Source: Halomonas halocynthiae DSM 14573 (GTDB lineage Bacteria; Pseudomonadota; Gammaproteobacteria; Pseudomonadales; Halomonadaceae). From it: 64,000 nucleotides of DNA. The translations under genes were made by a program, and so were the position numbers. The stretch is from positions 340,735-404,734 of the forward strand of contig NZ_AUDZ01000013.1 in assembly GCF_000425725.1 (NCBI RefSeq). Direction: 5' to 3'. Positions 8,614-18,156 of the stretch are shown one piece after another. The stretch's first letter is position 1. The number at the start of each line of letters is the position of its first letter. The notes beneath the pieces are model-generated. The model was not told the DNA's origin, ran no database searches, and saw only the letters and a program-made list of their open reading frames with translations.

Positions 8614-9723
8614 TCAACTCTCCGGGGCTGACTGCAAGGTATCCAGCATTTGCATCAGCGCGTTAGCCTGGCGGCCTTGGCGAGAGTCATGCAGTGGGTC
8701 AATTTGCCAGCTGCTTTCGGTGAAGCCCCACCAATCCCAGCAGCCTTGAGGGTTAGCCATACTTGGCTTGGCCTGTGGGTACAGTATCACGCGTTTTTCA
8801 CGTGCGGCACGCTCATTCAAACCGCTGTGGCGAACAAAGCGTTCATCGCCATCGTTGGCACTCATGTTGCAACCGTGTAGCGCGATGCTAACTGGACAGC
8901 CACCAGCTTCGCAGGAAGCCGGAATGAACAGGTAGCCCTCATCGGCAAGGCCTCGGGCTTCAAAATCGCTTTGGTCGAAGCGCACCAGTTTGCCTTGTTG
9001 ACGTTGTTGCTGGCTGTCAGTTTCGGTGCTTTCATCATTGCTGAGTGGAGCAGGGCCGTGTAGCCAGTCCAAGGCTTCTTCAGCGACCTGTCGATCGCAG
9101 TTAAGTAAGTGGCTGCCACCGCCTGTAGCGCAGTCAGCACGCTGTATGTCATCCGAACTGGCGCTGCCCACTGGCCAGCCGTGAGCCGCGCCCTCGTCAA
9201 CAATGCTCCGTAATTGCTGCTTGGGGTGGGTTAGCCACGCTTCTAGCTGTTGTGTTAACGATTGGCCAACTGAGAGAGCTACCACGGAATCAGCACTGCC
9301 GTGCCAGGTATACACACGCAGTGATGAGAGTTGCTGCGTTGGGCCGACTAACTCACGCTTTAGATAAGACTGATAGCGGTCGTTGATGGCATCCAGGTTG
9401 ATCGGCCCTTTGGTCGTTAGCATGCATTGGGTTAGCGCTAAACTTAATGAACCCTGAGCGCAGCCCCAAGGACCTGCAGAAATGACTCCCAGGCCGACAA
9501 AGCGCTCGGGCCAAGCAACCGCTAGCTGGCTGGCCATATAGCCACCTGATGAAACCCCAATGACGCTGGTGTCGTCATTGGCGGCACCGAGCGCGGGAAG
9601 GGAGGCAGCTGGAGTATTGTCGTCGTCGGGCGTCGCTTGCTGTTTAGCCAGCAGCGGTGTGGTAAGCGCAACAGCCAGCCCCCCGAGGAGGCTGGCTGTC
9701 AGTAGCGTAGTTCTGGTTTTCAT
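8614..9723 (-). CDS. Secreted PHB-depolymerase-like esterase (alpha/beta hydrolase)
   Basis: 369 aa. A cleavable signal peptide (MKTRTTLLTASLLGGLAVAL then PLLAK) targets it outside the cytoplasm. The nucleophile elbow is GVSSGGYMAS, acidic and histidine members lie in WHGSADSVV and GAAHGWPVG, and the second half contains an esterase-PHB-type block (LFIPASCEAGGCPVSIALHGC). It resembles polyhydroxybutyrate depolymerases of the DepA/poly(3HB) esterase group; substrate not proven. The start at 9723 is 4 bases after the FKBP stop codon, so the two genes are probably cotranscribed. Confidence 0.82.
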   Translation of the reverse strand: MKTRTTLLTASLLGGLAVALTTPLLAKQQATPDDDNTPAASLPALGAANDDTSVIGVSSGGYMASQLAVAWPERFVGLGVISAGPWGCAQGSLSLALTQCMLTTKGPINLDAINDRYQSYLKRELVGPTQQLSSLRVYTWHGSADSVVALSVGQSLTQQLEAWLTHPKQQLRSIVDEGAAHGWPVGSASSDDIQRADCATGGGSHLLNCDRQVAEEALDWLHGPAPLSNDESTETDSQQQRQQGKLVRFDQSDFEARGLADEGYLFIPASCEAGGCPVSIALHGCNMSANDGDERFVRHSGLNERAAREKRVILYPQAKPSMANPQGCWDWWGFTESSWQIDPLHDSRQGRQANALMQMLDTLQSAPES

Positions 9724-9727
9724 GCGC

Positions 9728-10423
9728 TTATTTCTTATCGGCGGCATCAACACCGAGCAACTCGACTTTGAATATCAGCGTTTCATTCGGGCCAATCGGT
9801 CCTTGACCATGTTTGCCATAGGCCAGCTCAGAAGGAATCACTAGCTCCCATGTATCGCCTTCGCTCATCAGTGTAAGCGCTTCCTGCCACCCTTCGATGA
9901 CTTGGCCGACTTTAAACTGAACCGGCTCTCCGCGCTCGTAGGAGCTGTCAAACACCGTTCCGTCAATCAGTGTGCCTTCATAATGCACTTCAACGCTGTC
10001 GCCAGCTTTGGGCATAGCGCCATCACCGGATTCCAGTACACGGTATTGCAACCCTGATTCGGTAACAGTGACGCCATCCTTGTCGGCATTTTCATCAAGA
10101 AATGTTTGGCTTTCAGCTGCGTTAGCTTCGGCGGCGGCTTCGGCCTGGGCCGCGCGGTTACGCATAGCTTCCTCTTGGAAATCGGTCAGTGTTTTGGCCA
10201 TCTCCTCATCACTCAAGGCAAGCTCTTCGCCGGCGAAAACATCCTCGATCGCTTGGGTGAAGCTATCGATATCCAGGTCATCAACATCCTGGTAAATGGA
10301 TTGTCCCAGTGTGGCGCCTAAGCTGTAGCTTAATTTCTGCTGTTCAGTATCAAGTGCAGCGAAAGTCAGTGACGAAGCGCCAAGTAGCGCAACTAGTGAC
10401 GCAGAGGTTAGCAATGTTTTCAT
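9728..10423 (-). CDS. FKBP-type peptidyl-prolyl isomerase (FkpA/Mip-like)
   Basis: 231 aa. Signal peptide (MKTLLTSASLVALLGASSL, cleaved near TFAA), an alpha-helical dimerisation region rich in Ala/Glu (about residues 30-125), and a C-terminal FKBP domain (VEVHYEGTLIDGTVFDSSYERG ... IPSELAYGKHG ... LIFKVELLGV). Periplasmic proline isomerase/chaperone. ATG at 10423 has AAGG upstream; an upstream in-frame ATG adds residues before the signal peptide and is rejected. The esterase gene follows immediately. Confidence 0.94.
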   Translation of the reverse strand: MKTLLTSASLVALLGASSLTFAALDTEQQKLSYSLGATLGQSIYQDVDDLDIDSFTQAIEDVFAGEELALSDEEMAKTLTDFQEEAMRNRAAQAEAAAEANAAESQTFLDENADKDGVTVTESGLQYRVLESGDGAMPKAGDSVEVHYEGTLIDGTVFDSSYERGEPVQFKVGQVIEGWQEALTLMSEGDTWELVIPSELAYGKHGQGPIGPNETLIFKVELLGVDAADKK

Positions 10424-10628
10424 GAAACAACCTTGTCGAATTGATGCAGTTTTGCACCGTTTAGTGTGTGACAAATGTTGGACACTAGCAGAAGCGGCTG
10501 GGTTCCGCAGCCAAGCAGTTAATTAGTGTAACTTTAATGGAGGGGGGTGTTTTGGTGTAGATATGTCGCCTTGACATGTAGGGGTCTTTACTCTTCCCTA
10601 TATGTACCAATATAAAAAGGAGAGCGTA

Positions 10629-11657
10629 ATGAAATTGCAAAAGGTAGCGTTAGGAGTTGCAGTTGCAAGCATGATGGGCGTAGCGACAACCGCCAGCGCA
10701 GAAACCTGGCGCTTTGGTCTTGAGGAGATCGAGGGCAGCGTCCAGCATGGTTACGCAGAAGAATTTAAACGGCTTGTTGAAGAAAAAACCGACGGCGACG
10801 TTACTGTTCAACTCCTTCCTTATGGTAAGTGGGGGTCGACCTATTCGGCGCTCTATGACGCTATTCAGGGAGGCTCCATTCAAATGGGCTTTGGCTCGGG
10901 CGCTCTGGGTGGCACCGTGCCGGAAAGTCAGCTTCTCAGTCTTAACTTTGTTATGCCGGCCGATGAGATGGAAGCCGTCACCGTACTCAATTCAGATGAA
11001 TTTCTGAAAAGCGATGCCTGGCAGGAATCGTTCCGCGAGCGTGGCTTAGTGCCGCTGGCTGAGCTTGCCGAAGGCTATCAGGTGTGGACAACCAATAAGG
11101 AAGTCACCACGCCAGCAGATATGGATAACCTCCAGATTCGTGTCATGGACAACAGCTTGCTGCGCGAGACGTACAAAGGCTATGGCGCCTCGCCTATTTC
11201 GATCGCTTATGGCGAACTGTACAGCGCACTGCAGCAAGGGCAGGCAGAAGGCAACATTCAGCCAGTATTTGCCCATGAAGAAATGGGCTTTTATGAAGTT
11301 CAGGACTACCTGATTTTTGCCAAGCAATCACAGTTCTTGGCTACGTTAATGGGGAACCTGGAGTGGTATGACAGCCTGAGCGATGAGCAGCGCTCTATGC
11401 TTGACGATGTCACCAGTGAGCTGGTGCAGGTTGGCCATGATATTCAGACGGAGTTTAACTCTACACGTTTGGAAACGATCAAGGAGAATAGCGATATCAC
11501 GGTTATTGAGCTGACAGATGAGCAGCGCGAACAATTCCGTGAGAAAGTTGAGCCGGTACGCGAGATCTTTGTTGAAGATGTCGGCGAACGTGGTGGTCAG
11601 GCCCTTGAAATTCTGCTGGAGCAGTTCGGCTCTAGTGACAACGCGGAAGAAAAATAA
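10629..11657 (+). CDS. TRAP transporter substrate-binding protein (DctP family, TeaA-like)
   Basis: 342 aa with signal peptide (LQKVALGVAVASMMGVATTASA). Periplasmic solute receptor of a TRAP transporter. The mature N-terminus ETWRFGLEEIEGSVQ and the IRVMDNSLLRETYKGYGASP block with its carboxylate-binding Arg resemble the ectoine receptor TeaA of Halomonas elongata, but the segment TeaA has as LPWGEVY is here IAYGELY, so the ligand may differ. AAAAGGAGAG precedes the ATG. The membrane subunits are encoded convergently downstream rather than in the same operon. A Rho-independent terminator follows. Confidence 0.93.
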   Translation: MKLQKVALGVAVASMMGVATTASAETWRFGLEEIEGSVQHGYAEEFKRLVEEKTDGDVTVQLLPYGKWGSTYSALYDAIQGGSIQMGFGSGALGGTVPESQLLSLNFVMPADEMEAVTVLNSDEFLKSDAWQESFRERGLVPLAELAEGYQVWTTNKEVTTPADMDNLQIRVMDNSLLRETYKGYGASPISIAYGELYSALQQGQAEGNIQPVFAHEEMGFYEVQDYLIFAKQSQFLATLMGNLEWYDSLSDEQRSMLDDVTSELVQVGHDIQTEFNSTRLETIKENSDITVIELTDEQREQFREKVEPVREIFVEDVGERGGQALEILLEQFGSSDNAEEK

Positions 11658-11774
11658 GCAGGCTGCCTGATTTGGGCTGATGCTTTTGGCGGGCCCCAGT
11701 AATGACTGACTTGCTGGGTCTTGCCTCTGGAAAGTTACCTTCGCCTTAAATCAGTTATAACACGCTGTGCTACC

Positions 11775-11825
11775 AAACCGGTTGATCTGTTGCCCATAAA
11801 GGGCGGCTGGATTAACCGGTTTTTT
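11775..11825 (+). terminator. Terminator of the TRAP binding-protein gene
   Basis: Outer stem AACCGGTT (11776-11783) pairs with AACCGGTT (11814-11821), with an inner GCCC/GGGC stem, followed by a T run on the plus strand. Confidence 0.7.
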
Positions 11826-11902
11826 ATATGTTTCGTCTATATGTGTGCATGATTTTAAGGTGACAACACGCGTCGGTGTTCCGTTGTGGCTGAGATAGAA
11901 AG

Positions 11903-11932
11903 CGCTCAGGGCACCCTAGGGTGCCCTGAGCG
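11903..11932. terminator. 30-base perfect palindrome, probable bidirectional terminator
   Basis: CGCTCAGGGCACCCT and its exact reverse complement are directly abutting. On the plus strand TTT follows. It lies between convergent transcripts (dctP and dctM) and so probably ends transcription in both directions. Confidence 0.5.
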
Positions 11933-11981
11933 TTTGCGTGTGACGATAAAGGGGTGGTGGCCAGGGTCATACCCCCTGGCT

Positions 11982-13265
11982 TTAGGAGCCTCCCAGCGAA
12001 GGTAGCAGCAGTGAGATCTGCGGGAAGAAAATCAGCAGGAAGGTAGCCAGCACCATGATGGCAATGAACGGTGGTGTGCCACGGATGACATCCATATACG
12101 GACGACGGAAGACGGCGATAGCGGTGAAGATGTCACAGCCAAAAGGCGGTGTTGCCGAACCGATGGCAGCCTGTAGCGTCACGATAACACCTACGTGTAC
12201 AGGATCCAGGCCTGTTGCAACGACCAGAGGCTTGAAAATCGGCACTAAGATCAGGATGACCACAATAGGGTCAACGAACATGCAGCCAATAAAGAAGGCG
12301 GCAGCAATCAACATCAGAGCCAGTGTTTGGTTATCACCAATTCCATCAATCATTGGGCCAAGAATCTGCTCCGGCACGCCAGCGGTTCCCAGCGTTTGGG
12401 AGAATGCTGCGCCGATAGCTACCAGAATAAAGACGACGGCGGTGATCAGGCCGGTAGACATGGCCAGGCTGCCAAGGTCGCGGATGGAAACTTGACGATA
12501 AATAATCACTTCAAGGATCAGCGCATAGGCGACGGCTACGGCCGATGCTTCAACAGCGCTGAAAAAGCCACCGTAGATGCCGCCAACCACAATAATCGGA
12601 AAGCCCATAGGTAAGGCAACCTTGCGGATGGTGGTCCAGCGCTCGGCCCAGGTAGCACGCGGTTCTGGCTCAATGCCTTTGATGCGTGCATCGAGGTAGC
12701 AGTAGATGGCAAACAGCCCCAGTATCATCAGGCCCGGTAGCACGCCTGCCAGGAACAGGTCGCCGATAGAGGTTTTCATCACCACGCCATAGATGATGAA
12801 GCCGATGCTGGGCGGAATCAGCAACGCGATATCACTGGCGTTGATAATCAGAGCCAAAGTAAAGGAATCGGAATAGCCTTTGGCCAGCAAGCGCGGGCGC
12901 ATGGGGCCACCCATGGCGACAACTGTGGCCTGGGTTGAGCCAGAGACTGCGCCAAACAGAGCGCAGGATGCCGCAGTGGTAATCGGCAGTCCGCCGCGGA
13001 TGTGGCGGGTGAACGCATCGACTACATCTAGCAGGCGGTTAGCGGTGTGCCCTTTGGTTAGGATGTCTGCAGCGAAAATGAACATGGGTACGGCTGCCAG
13101 TACCCAACTGCCGACCCCGTTGATCATCCAGCTTACGGCTTGATCGGGGCCAAAAAAAGTCATGTCGGTGAACATCATATAAAAGGTGCCTACCGCCAAG
13201 GGAACCATCATCGGGAACCCGAGCAGTAGGAGAACAAGCATTATGATACCTAGCAAAGCCAGCAT
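11982..13265 (-). CDS. TRAP transporter large permease (DctM family, TeaC-like)
   Basis: 427 aa, about 12 membrane helices. Uses the sodium gradient to import the solute delivered by the periplasmic receptor. Family blocks include VPMFIFAADILTKG, HIRGGLPITTAASCALFGAVSGSTQATVVAMGGPM, NASDIALLIPPSIG and LQAAIGSATPPFGCDIFTAIAVF. From memory these are close to the ectoine transporter subunit TeaC of H. elongata. It starts 29 bases after the dctQ stop, in the same operon. Confidence 0.95.
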   Translation of the reverse strand: MLALLGIIMLVLLLLGFPMMVPLAVGTFYMMFTDMTFFGPDQAVSWMINGVGSWVLAAVPMFIFAADILTKGHTANRLLDVVDAFTRHIRGGLPITTAASCALFGAVSGSTQATVVAMGGPMRPRLLAKGYSDSFTLALIINASDIALLIPPSIGFIIYGVVMKTSIGDLFLAGVLPGLMILGLFAIYCYLDARIKGIEPEPRATWAERWTTIRKVALPMGFPIIVVGGIYGGFFSAVEASAVAVAYALILEVIIYRQVSIRDLGSLAMSTGLITAVVFILVAIGAAFSQTLGTAGVPEQILGPMIDGIGDNQTLALMLIAAAFFIGCMFVDPIVVILILVPIFKPLVVATGLDPVHVGVIVTLQAAIGSATPPFGCDIFTAIAVFRRPYMDVIRGTPPFIAIMVLATFLLIFFPQISLLLPSLGGS

Positions 13266-13294
13266 GCGATCGTCCTCGATTTATTGTTTAACGT

Positions 13295-13939
13295 TTACTT
13301 GTCACGCTGCCCTGTCTCGGCATTGCCACTATTGGAGGTTGCTGTCTGAAGCTCTTCAGTAGGGACTTCGTCAAACATTTCCCTGTCTCTGAAGGTGCGG
13401 TAAATATTACGGCTGACCATATTGCGAATGGTGGTTAGGACATATTGAATACCGGCCAGGGTGAAACCGATGGGTAGTGCGAGGTACACAATCCATAGTG
13501 GAATGTGTAAGGACGAGCTGGTTCTGCCGCGCGAGTGTAGTACCGAAACATAGTCGGCAGAGAGGTAAGCAAAGTAAAACATCAGGATAGCAGTACCAAT
13601 ACTGATGATAATGAGGAGTACCTTGCGAGGAGTCCCGCTGAGTTGTTCATAAATGGCTGACATACTGATGTGTCGAGCATTGCGTGCCGCATAACCAACC
13701 CCTACGAAGGTAATTACCACAATAAGCATCTCGGTAACTTCGTAAGTGCCAGGGATACCTTTGCTGAACAGTAGGTTGCTGACTACATGGCTACTCATTA
13801 GCAGCGCCATGACGAGGATGCTGGTAGTAATGATCCACTTCTCTAGCATGCCAAGCGCACGGTCTAGCTTGCTGAGCGGGCGCATTATCTTGCGTATTCG
13901 GCGGCGGCGTATATTGTTGGGCTTGGGTTGTAGGCTCAT
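13295..13939 (-). CDS. TRAP transporter small permease (DctQ family)
   Basis: 214 aa, four membrane helices (about LGMLEKWIITTSILVMALLM, EVTEMLIVVITFVGVGYA, VLLIIISIGTAILMFYFAYL, IPLWIVYLALPIGFTLAGI) after a basic N-terminus, plus a longer than usual hydrophilic C-terminal tail. Partner of the DctM subunit. ATG at 13939 is preferred; an in-frame GTG 9 bases upstream is possible. The promoter must lie in the 274-base spacer upstream, where no clear element was recognised. Confidence 0.9.
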   Translation of the reverse strand: MSLQPKPNNIRRRRIRKIMRPLSKLDRALGMLEKWIITTSILVMALLMSSHVVSNLLFSKGIPGTYEVTEMLIVVITFVGVGYAARNARHISMSAIYEQLSGTPRKVLLIIISIGTAILMFYFAYLSADYVSVLHSRGRTSSSLHIPLWIVYLALPIGFTLAGIQYVLTTIRNMVSRNIYRTFRDREMFDEVPTEELQTATSNSGNAETGQRDK

Positions 13940-14213
13940 ATGGTGCACCTGCTTGGCGCTGGCCTACCGACACAGAGCGGTGGCTTTCTCTGGCCGAAGC
14001 CTGTTGACTGCAAAGTGCTGGCGGTCATGGTCCGATCCTTTTTTTATTTGCAGGAAGTCATGTTGTTATGCGGCACTGACTTCTGACGCTACAGAATTTG
14101 ATGAGAAGCTGCCACTCTCTCAAAGCGCCAGTGTTGACGGATAGCAATGTTGTTAGGACGTTAGCGGGAGATAGCGAGATTATTGTTAATAATAGTAATA
14201 GTGATTTGGCGGT

Positions 14214-14741
14214 TTAATTACAACGTGCTTGAGAGGCTAGCACGTCGAGGCTGAGGTAAGCCGCCTGTGCGTCCCCCGAGACTCGGTTGGCAGCCTGAAC
14301 GGTCCAGTTGTCGTCGGTGGCTTGTTGTGCGCGTACTACGTGGCCTTGATAGGTTAGCTGCTCTAGTTGGCGCAGCGCCTCCTGTTCGGCGAGCAGTTCG
14401 GCTTGCTTAATCGTTTGGCGCAACTTTTCACGCTCCGGGTTCCCTGCGCACAAGGGTTTTAGTGTACGACGCTGAAGCCTCAGCGGAGCGGTTATCTCGC
14501 GTTGCCATGTGCGCACGGGGTTCAGTAATAGCGCCGCGTGTTCAGTCAATGTCAGACCATGGTATGAGAGCCAGCACATCCACAGTAGCTCACAGACATC
14601 TAGCCCAGCGTCATCCTGAAGCGTTAGACACGCTTTCTCGACGCCGGGGCGGGCATAAAGTGTTAAGGCAAAATTCCAAAGAGGGTGATTCTTCAGTTCA
14701 CGCCGCATCTGTGGCGTCAATTCGGTAGAATTGGTATTCAT
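14214..14741 (-). CDS. TIGR02444/DUF2390 family protein
   Basis: 175 aa, helical and cytoplasmic. It has the family opening NHPLWNFALTLYARPGVEKACL and the block AGLDVCELLWMCWLSYHG. Function unknown. It is divergent from the ABC-F gene, the same pairing I recall from Pseudomonas. Confidence 0.85.
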   Translation of the reverse strand: MNTNSTELTPQMRRELKNHPLWNFALTLYARPGVEKACLTLQDDAGLDVCELLWMCWLSYHGLTLTEHAALLLNPVRTWQREITAPLRLQRRTLKPLCAGNPEREKLRQTIKQAELLAEQEALRQLEQLTYQGHVVRAQQATDDNWTVQAANRVSGDAQAAYLSLDVLASQARCN

Positions 14742-14794
14742 TTATGGCTGTTGCCTCTGAGGTGGCGGCTTCATGCATTGTTAGTGGAGTTGGC

Positions 14795-16723
14795 ATGATT
14801 GCACTGCGGCAAGTCAGCCTGCAACGTGGTACCCAAGCGCTTCTGGAAGACGCTGATCTTACGCTGCACGCGGGTTATAGCGTTGGTATTGTCGGCCCCA
14901 ATGGTGCCGGTAAGTCATCCATGTTCAGCCTGTTGCTCGGTAACCTGGCCCCAGAAAAGGGGGAGCTGGAGATGAGTGGTGGCCAGCGTATCGCTCACAT
15001 GGCGCAAGAAGTGGGCACACTTAACCGCTCGATTCATGATTATGTGATCGATGGCCACTGTGCGTTGCGTGAGGCTGAGTCAGCGCTACTTCAGGCGCAA
15101 CAGAAGGAAGATGCGCATCGCGAAGCCGAACTGCATGGCACTATTGAAGCACTGGATGGCTATACGGCTCCGGCGCGTGCGGCCCAGCTATTGGTAGGGT
15201 TGGGTTTTCGTCAGAATGACTTGGCGCGCCCACTGTCGGATTTTTCCGGTGGCTGGCGGATGCGGGTTAACCTGGCTCGTACGTTGTTTATGCCTTCGGA
15301 TGTCTTACTGCTTGATGAGCCGACCAACCACCTCGACCTTGATGCGTTGCTGTGGCTGGAGCAATGGCTGGTGCGTTATGCCGGCACCTTATTGCTGATT
15401 TCTCATGACCGCGATTTTCTTGATGCCGTTTGTGACCATATCGTGCATTTTGAGCGTCGTCAGCTGGTGTTGTATCGCGGTAACTACAGCACCTTTGAGC
15501 GCACCCGTGCTGAGAAGCTGGCGCTGCAGCAGGCTCAAGCGGCCAAGCAGCAAGCGCGGCGTGCGGAAATCGAGAGTTTTGTTGAGCGCTTTCGTTATAA
15601 GGCGACTAAGGCTCGCCAGGCGCAGAGTCGTCTGAAAATGCTTGAGCGCATGGGCGATATCGCGGTTGCTCATGCCGACTCGCCGTTTCATTTCAGCATT
15701 CCTTGTGCTGACCGTATTTCGCGCCCACTCCTGGTACTCGACGAGGCTGACTTGGGTTATCGCAGTGCGGATGCTGACGTGCGCCAACTGCAGAATGTTT
15801 CGCTGTCGCTTCAGCCGGGGCAGCGTATTGGGCTGTTAGGGCCTAATGGTGCTGGCAAGTCGACGCTGATCAAGTCGTTGACAGGCGAGCTACCGTTGTT
15901 AGCGGGTAAGCGTATTGCCGGTGAGCATTTGGCGGTGGGTTACTTCGCCCAGCACCAGCTTGAAAGTTTGGATCTGTCGGCAACGCCTTTTCTGCATGTG
16001 CAGCGTTTGTCACCACGTGCTGCTGATGCGGATATTCGCCAGTTTTTGGGCGGTTTTGGTTTCCGTGGCGACGAGGTGTTCAGTGAGGTCGCACGCTTCT
16101 CTGGCGGCGAAAAAGCTCGCTTGGCGTTGGCGCTTGTGGCTTGGCACAAGCCTAATCTGCTGCTTCTCGATGAGCCGACCAACCACCTTGATCTAGAAAT
16201 GCGCGAGGCGCTGACTCAGGCGCTGGCGAGTTTCGACGGCGCCGTGTTGGTTGTTTCTCACGATAGACATTTGCTACGTGCCACAGTGGATGAATTCTGG
16301 AAGGTGGCGGATCATCGCGTTGAGCCGTTTGATGGCGACCTGGATGACTATCGCGCCTGGCTTAAGGCACGGCTGGAAGGTGAGCGCCGCGATGCCAGAG
16401 CTGCAAAGGTTGACAATGACGCGCCTCGTGAAGACCGCAAAGCCGCTCGCCGTGCCGCTGCTGAACAGCGTGAAGCGTTGCGTCCGCTCAAGCGCATACG
16501 GGATAAGGCTGAACAAGCCATGGAAAAAACGCAGCAGGCGTTAGCGGTGGTGGAAGAGGCGCTGGGTGATAGCCAGCTTTATACCGATGAGGCGCGCAAA
16601 AGCGAGTTGAACCAGCGCTTAGCTGAGCAGGCTGAACTGGCTTCAGCGTTGGTTGATCAAGAGCACGCCTGGCTTGCTGCCGAAGAAGCGCTGGAGGAAG
16701 CTGAGCAGCGTCTAGAGGCTTGA
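14795..16723 (+). CDS. yheS: ABC-F family ATPase, YheS type
   Basis: 642 aa, two fused nucleotide-binding domains and no membrane segments. Walker A motifs are GPNGAGKS (both domains); ABC signatures are DFSGGWRMR and FSGGEKARL; both Walker B sites read LLLDEPTNHLDL. A linker of charged helix joins them, and the last 110 residues form a charged coiled-coil tail. ABC-F proteins act on the ribosome in translation quality control. The ATG at 14795 is chosen because GGAG stands 6 bases upstream and the family starts here; upstream in-frame codons (ATG at 14744) give a non-conserved extension. Confidence 0.93.
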   Translation: MIALRQVSLQRGTQALLEDADLTLHAGYSVGIVGPNGAGKSSMFSLLLGNLAPEKGELEMSGGQRIAHMAQEVGTLNRSIHDYVIDGHCALREAESALLQAQQKEDAHREAELHGTIEALDGYTAPARAAQLLVGLGFRQNDLARPLSDFSGGWRMRVNLARTLFMPSDVLLLDEPTNHLDLDALLWLEQWLVRYAGTLLLISHDRDFLDAVCDHIVHFERRQLVLYRGNYSTFERTRAEKLALQQAQAAKQQARRAEIESFVERFRYKATKARQAQSRLKMLERMGDIAVAHADSPFHFSIPCADRISRPLLVLDEADLGYRSADADVRQLQNVSLSLQPGQRIGLLGPNGAGKSTLIKSLTGELPLLAGKRIAGEHLAVGYFAQHQLESLDLSATPFLHVQRLSPRAADADIRQFLGGFGFRGDEVFSEVARFSGGEKARLALALVAWHKPNLLLLDEPTNHLDLEMREALTQALASFDGAVLVVSHDRHLLRATVDEFWKVADHRVEPFDGDLDDYRAWLKARLEGERRDARAAKVDNDAPREDRKAARRAAAEQREALRPLKRIRDKAEQAMEKTQQALAVVEEALGDSQLYTDEARKSELNQRLAEQAELASALVDQEHAWLAAEEALEEAEQRLEA

Positions 16724-16749
16724 CGGTATGAGGGGCGACGGCCTCCCGG

Positions 16750-17187
16750 TCAGACTTCCAGCAGGAAAGTCACTGGGCCGTCATTGATCAGTGATACCTG
16801 CATGTTGGCACCGAACTCTCCTGTGGCGACGTTGGGCCATGCCTTATTGGCTTCTTCCACAAGATAGTGAAACAAGCGCTCGCCTTCGTCGGGAGGCGCT
16901 GCGCGTGAGAAGCTGGGCCGAAGCCCTCGGCCAGTATCGGCGGCTAGAGTGAACTGAGAGACCAGCAGCAGCCCGCCGTCCACTTGCTGCACATTACGAT
17001 TCATCTTGCCGTCGTCGTCACTGAACACGCGATAGTGCAGCAATTTGTGTAGTAGTTTGTCTGCGCACGTTTTGTTATCGCCTTTCTCTACACCCACGAG
17101 AACGAGCAGTCCGTGCTCAATAGCACCCACACTCTGCTGGTTAACTTGCACAGAGGCTTGGCTGACGCGTTGTATAAGGGCTTTCAT
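16750..17187 (-). CDS. dtd: D-aminoacyl-tRNA deacylase
   Basis: 145 aa. Hydrolyses D-amino acids (and glycine) from mischarged tRNA. It starts [13 protein letters not shown] and carries the family motifs [12 protein letters not shown] (-SQxT-) and the [11 protein letters not shown]-terminus (-NxGPVT-). GGAG precedes ATG 17187. It lies 56 bases downstream of thiD in the same direction. Confidence 0.96.
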   Translation of the reverse strand: MKALIQRVSQASVQVNQQSVGAIEHGLLVLVGVEKGDNKTCADKLLHKLLHYRVFSDDDGKMNRNVQQVDGGLLLVSQFTLAADTGRGLRPSFSRAAPPDEGERLFHYLVEEANKAWPNVATGEFGANMQVSLINDGPVTFLLEV

Positions 17188-17243
17188 TACCTCTCCATTA
17201 TGCGAATCATTTCTATGGGTGATGGCGGGGTCGCCACTCGTGA

Positions 17244-18065
17244 TTACCACCAAGCGTGAAAGTGATGAACGGGCCCACGGCCATGACCTATTGATAGGCG
17301 GCGGCTGGCACCAAGGGCAGAGTGCAGCCAGCCTTTGGCTTCGCCAATGGCGCTGATGATTGCTTCGTGGTTGGCATCTGGTGGCAGCTGTGCAAGTAAG
17401 GCAGTGATTGCTGATGATAGCGCACAACCCGTGCCGTGCAGGTTTTTGGTATCAATACGCGGTGCGGCAAGCCAAGTATGCTGTTGAGGTGTAATCATTA
17501 AGTCAGGGCAGTTTTTGCCGCGCAAATGACCGCCCTTGAGGAGCACATAGGGTGAGTTAAGCGCCCGCAGGCTTGGCACCATGGTTTCCATTTCTGCTGC
17601 TGATGTGGGCGGCAGGGTGCCGACCAGTACCGCTGCCTCAGGCAGGTTGGGGGTGATGACATCAGCCAGCGGCACCAAAATGTCGCGTACGGCAGCAATG
17701 CCAGCGGCGTCGACCAGGGTGTCGCCACTCTTGGCGACCATTACAGGGTCTAGCACAATCCAGCGCGGGCGGTGGCGGCTCAGGCTGTCGCGAATGACTT
17801 CAGCTACCTCGCGGCTGGCAACCATGCCGATTTTGACGGCGTCGATGTGAACATCGTCTAGTAAGTTGTCGAGCTGCTCGGCGATGACGTCGGCCGACAT
17901 GGGGTGCACGCTGGTAACGCCGCGGGTATTTTGAGCGATCACCGCGGTAATCACATTCGTTGCGTAGGTGCCAAGGGCCGACAACGTTTTGATATCGCCC
18001 TGCAAGCCCGCGCCACCAGAGGGGTCGGAGCCTGCAATGGTCAGGGTATGGGGAATTGAGGTCAT
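17244..18065 (-). CDS. thiD: Hydroxymethylpyrimidine/phosphomethylpyrimidine kinase
   Basis: 273 aa. Phosphorylates HMP and HMP-P in thiamine biosynthesis. The N-terminal substrate motif [34 protein letters not shown] and the anion-hole sequence [12 protein letters not shown] with catalytic cysteine are intact. A longer upstream frame exists but the family starts at [16 protein letters not shown]. No thiE is adjacent. Confidence 0.95.
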   Translation of the reverse strand: MTSIPHTLTIAGSDPSGGAGLQGDIKTLSALGTYATNVITAVIAQNTRGVTSVHPMSADVIAEQLDNLLDDVHIDAVKIGMVASREVAEVIRDSLSRHRPRWIVLDPVMVAKSGDTLVDAAGIAAVRDILVPLADVITPNLPEAAVLVGTLPPTSAAEMETMVPSLRALNSPYVLLKGGHLRGKNCPDLMITPQQHTWLAAPRIDTKNLHGTGCALSSAITALLAQLPPDANHEAIISAIGEAKGWLHSALGASRRLSIGHGRGPVHHFHAWW

Positions 18066-18156
18066 TGTGCGTTCAACTCGTGAAAAGGGAGCGTGGGGGC
18101 TGCCATGGGGGCTGTAGAGTGATGTCCAGCATACGTCAGCGGCGGGGAGTTTTTCC

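Larger units (their letters stand above)
11658..11981. other. Convergent spacer of 324 bases with terminators
   Basis: No gene is visible. The spacer holds the dctP terminator (11775-11825), a 30-base perfect palindrome (11903-11932) and a 7-bp hairpin GCCAGGG/CCCTGGC (11960-11980) directly after the dctM stop codon. Nothing else could be supported. Confidence 0.6.
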
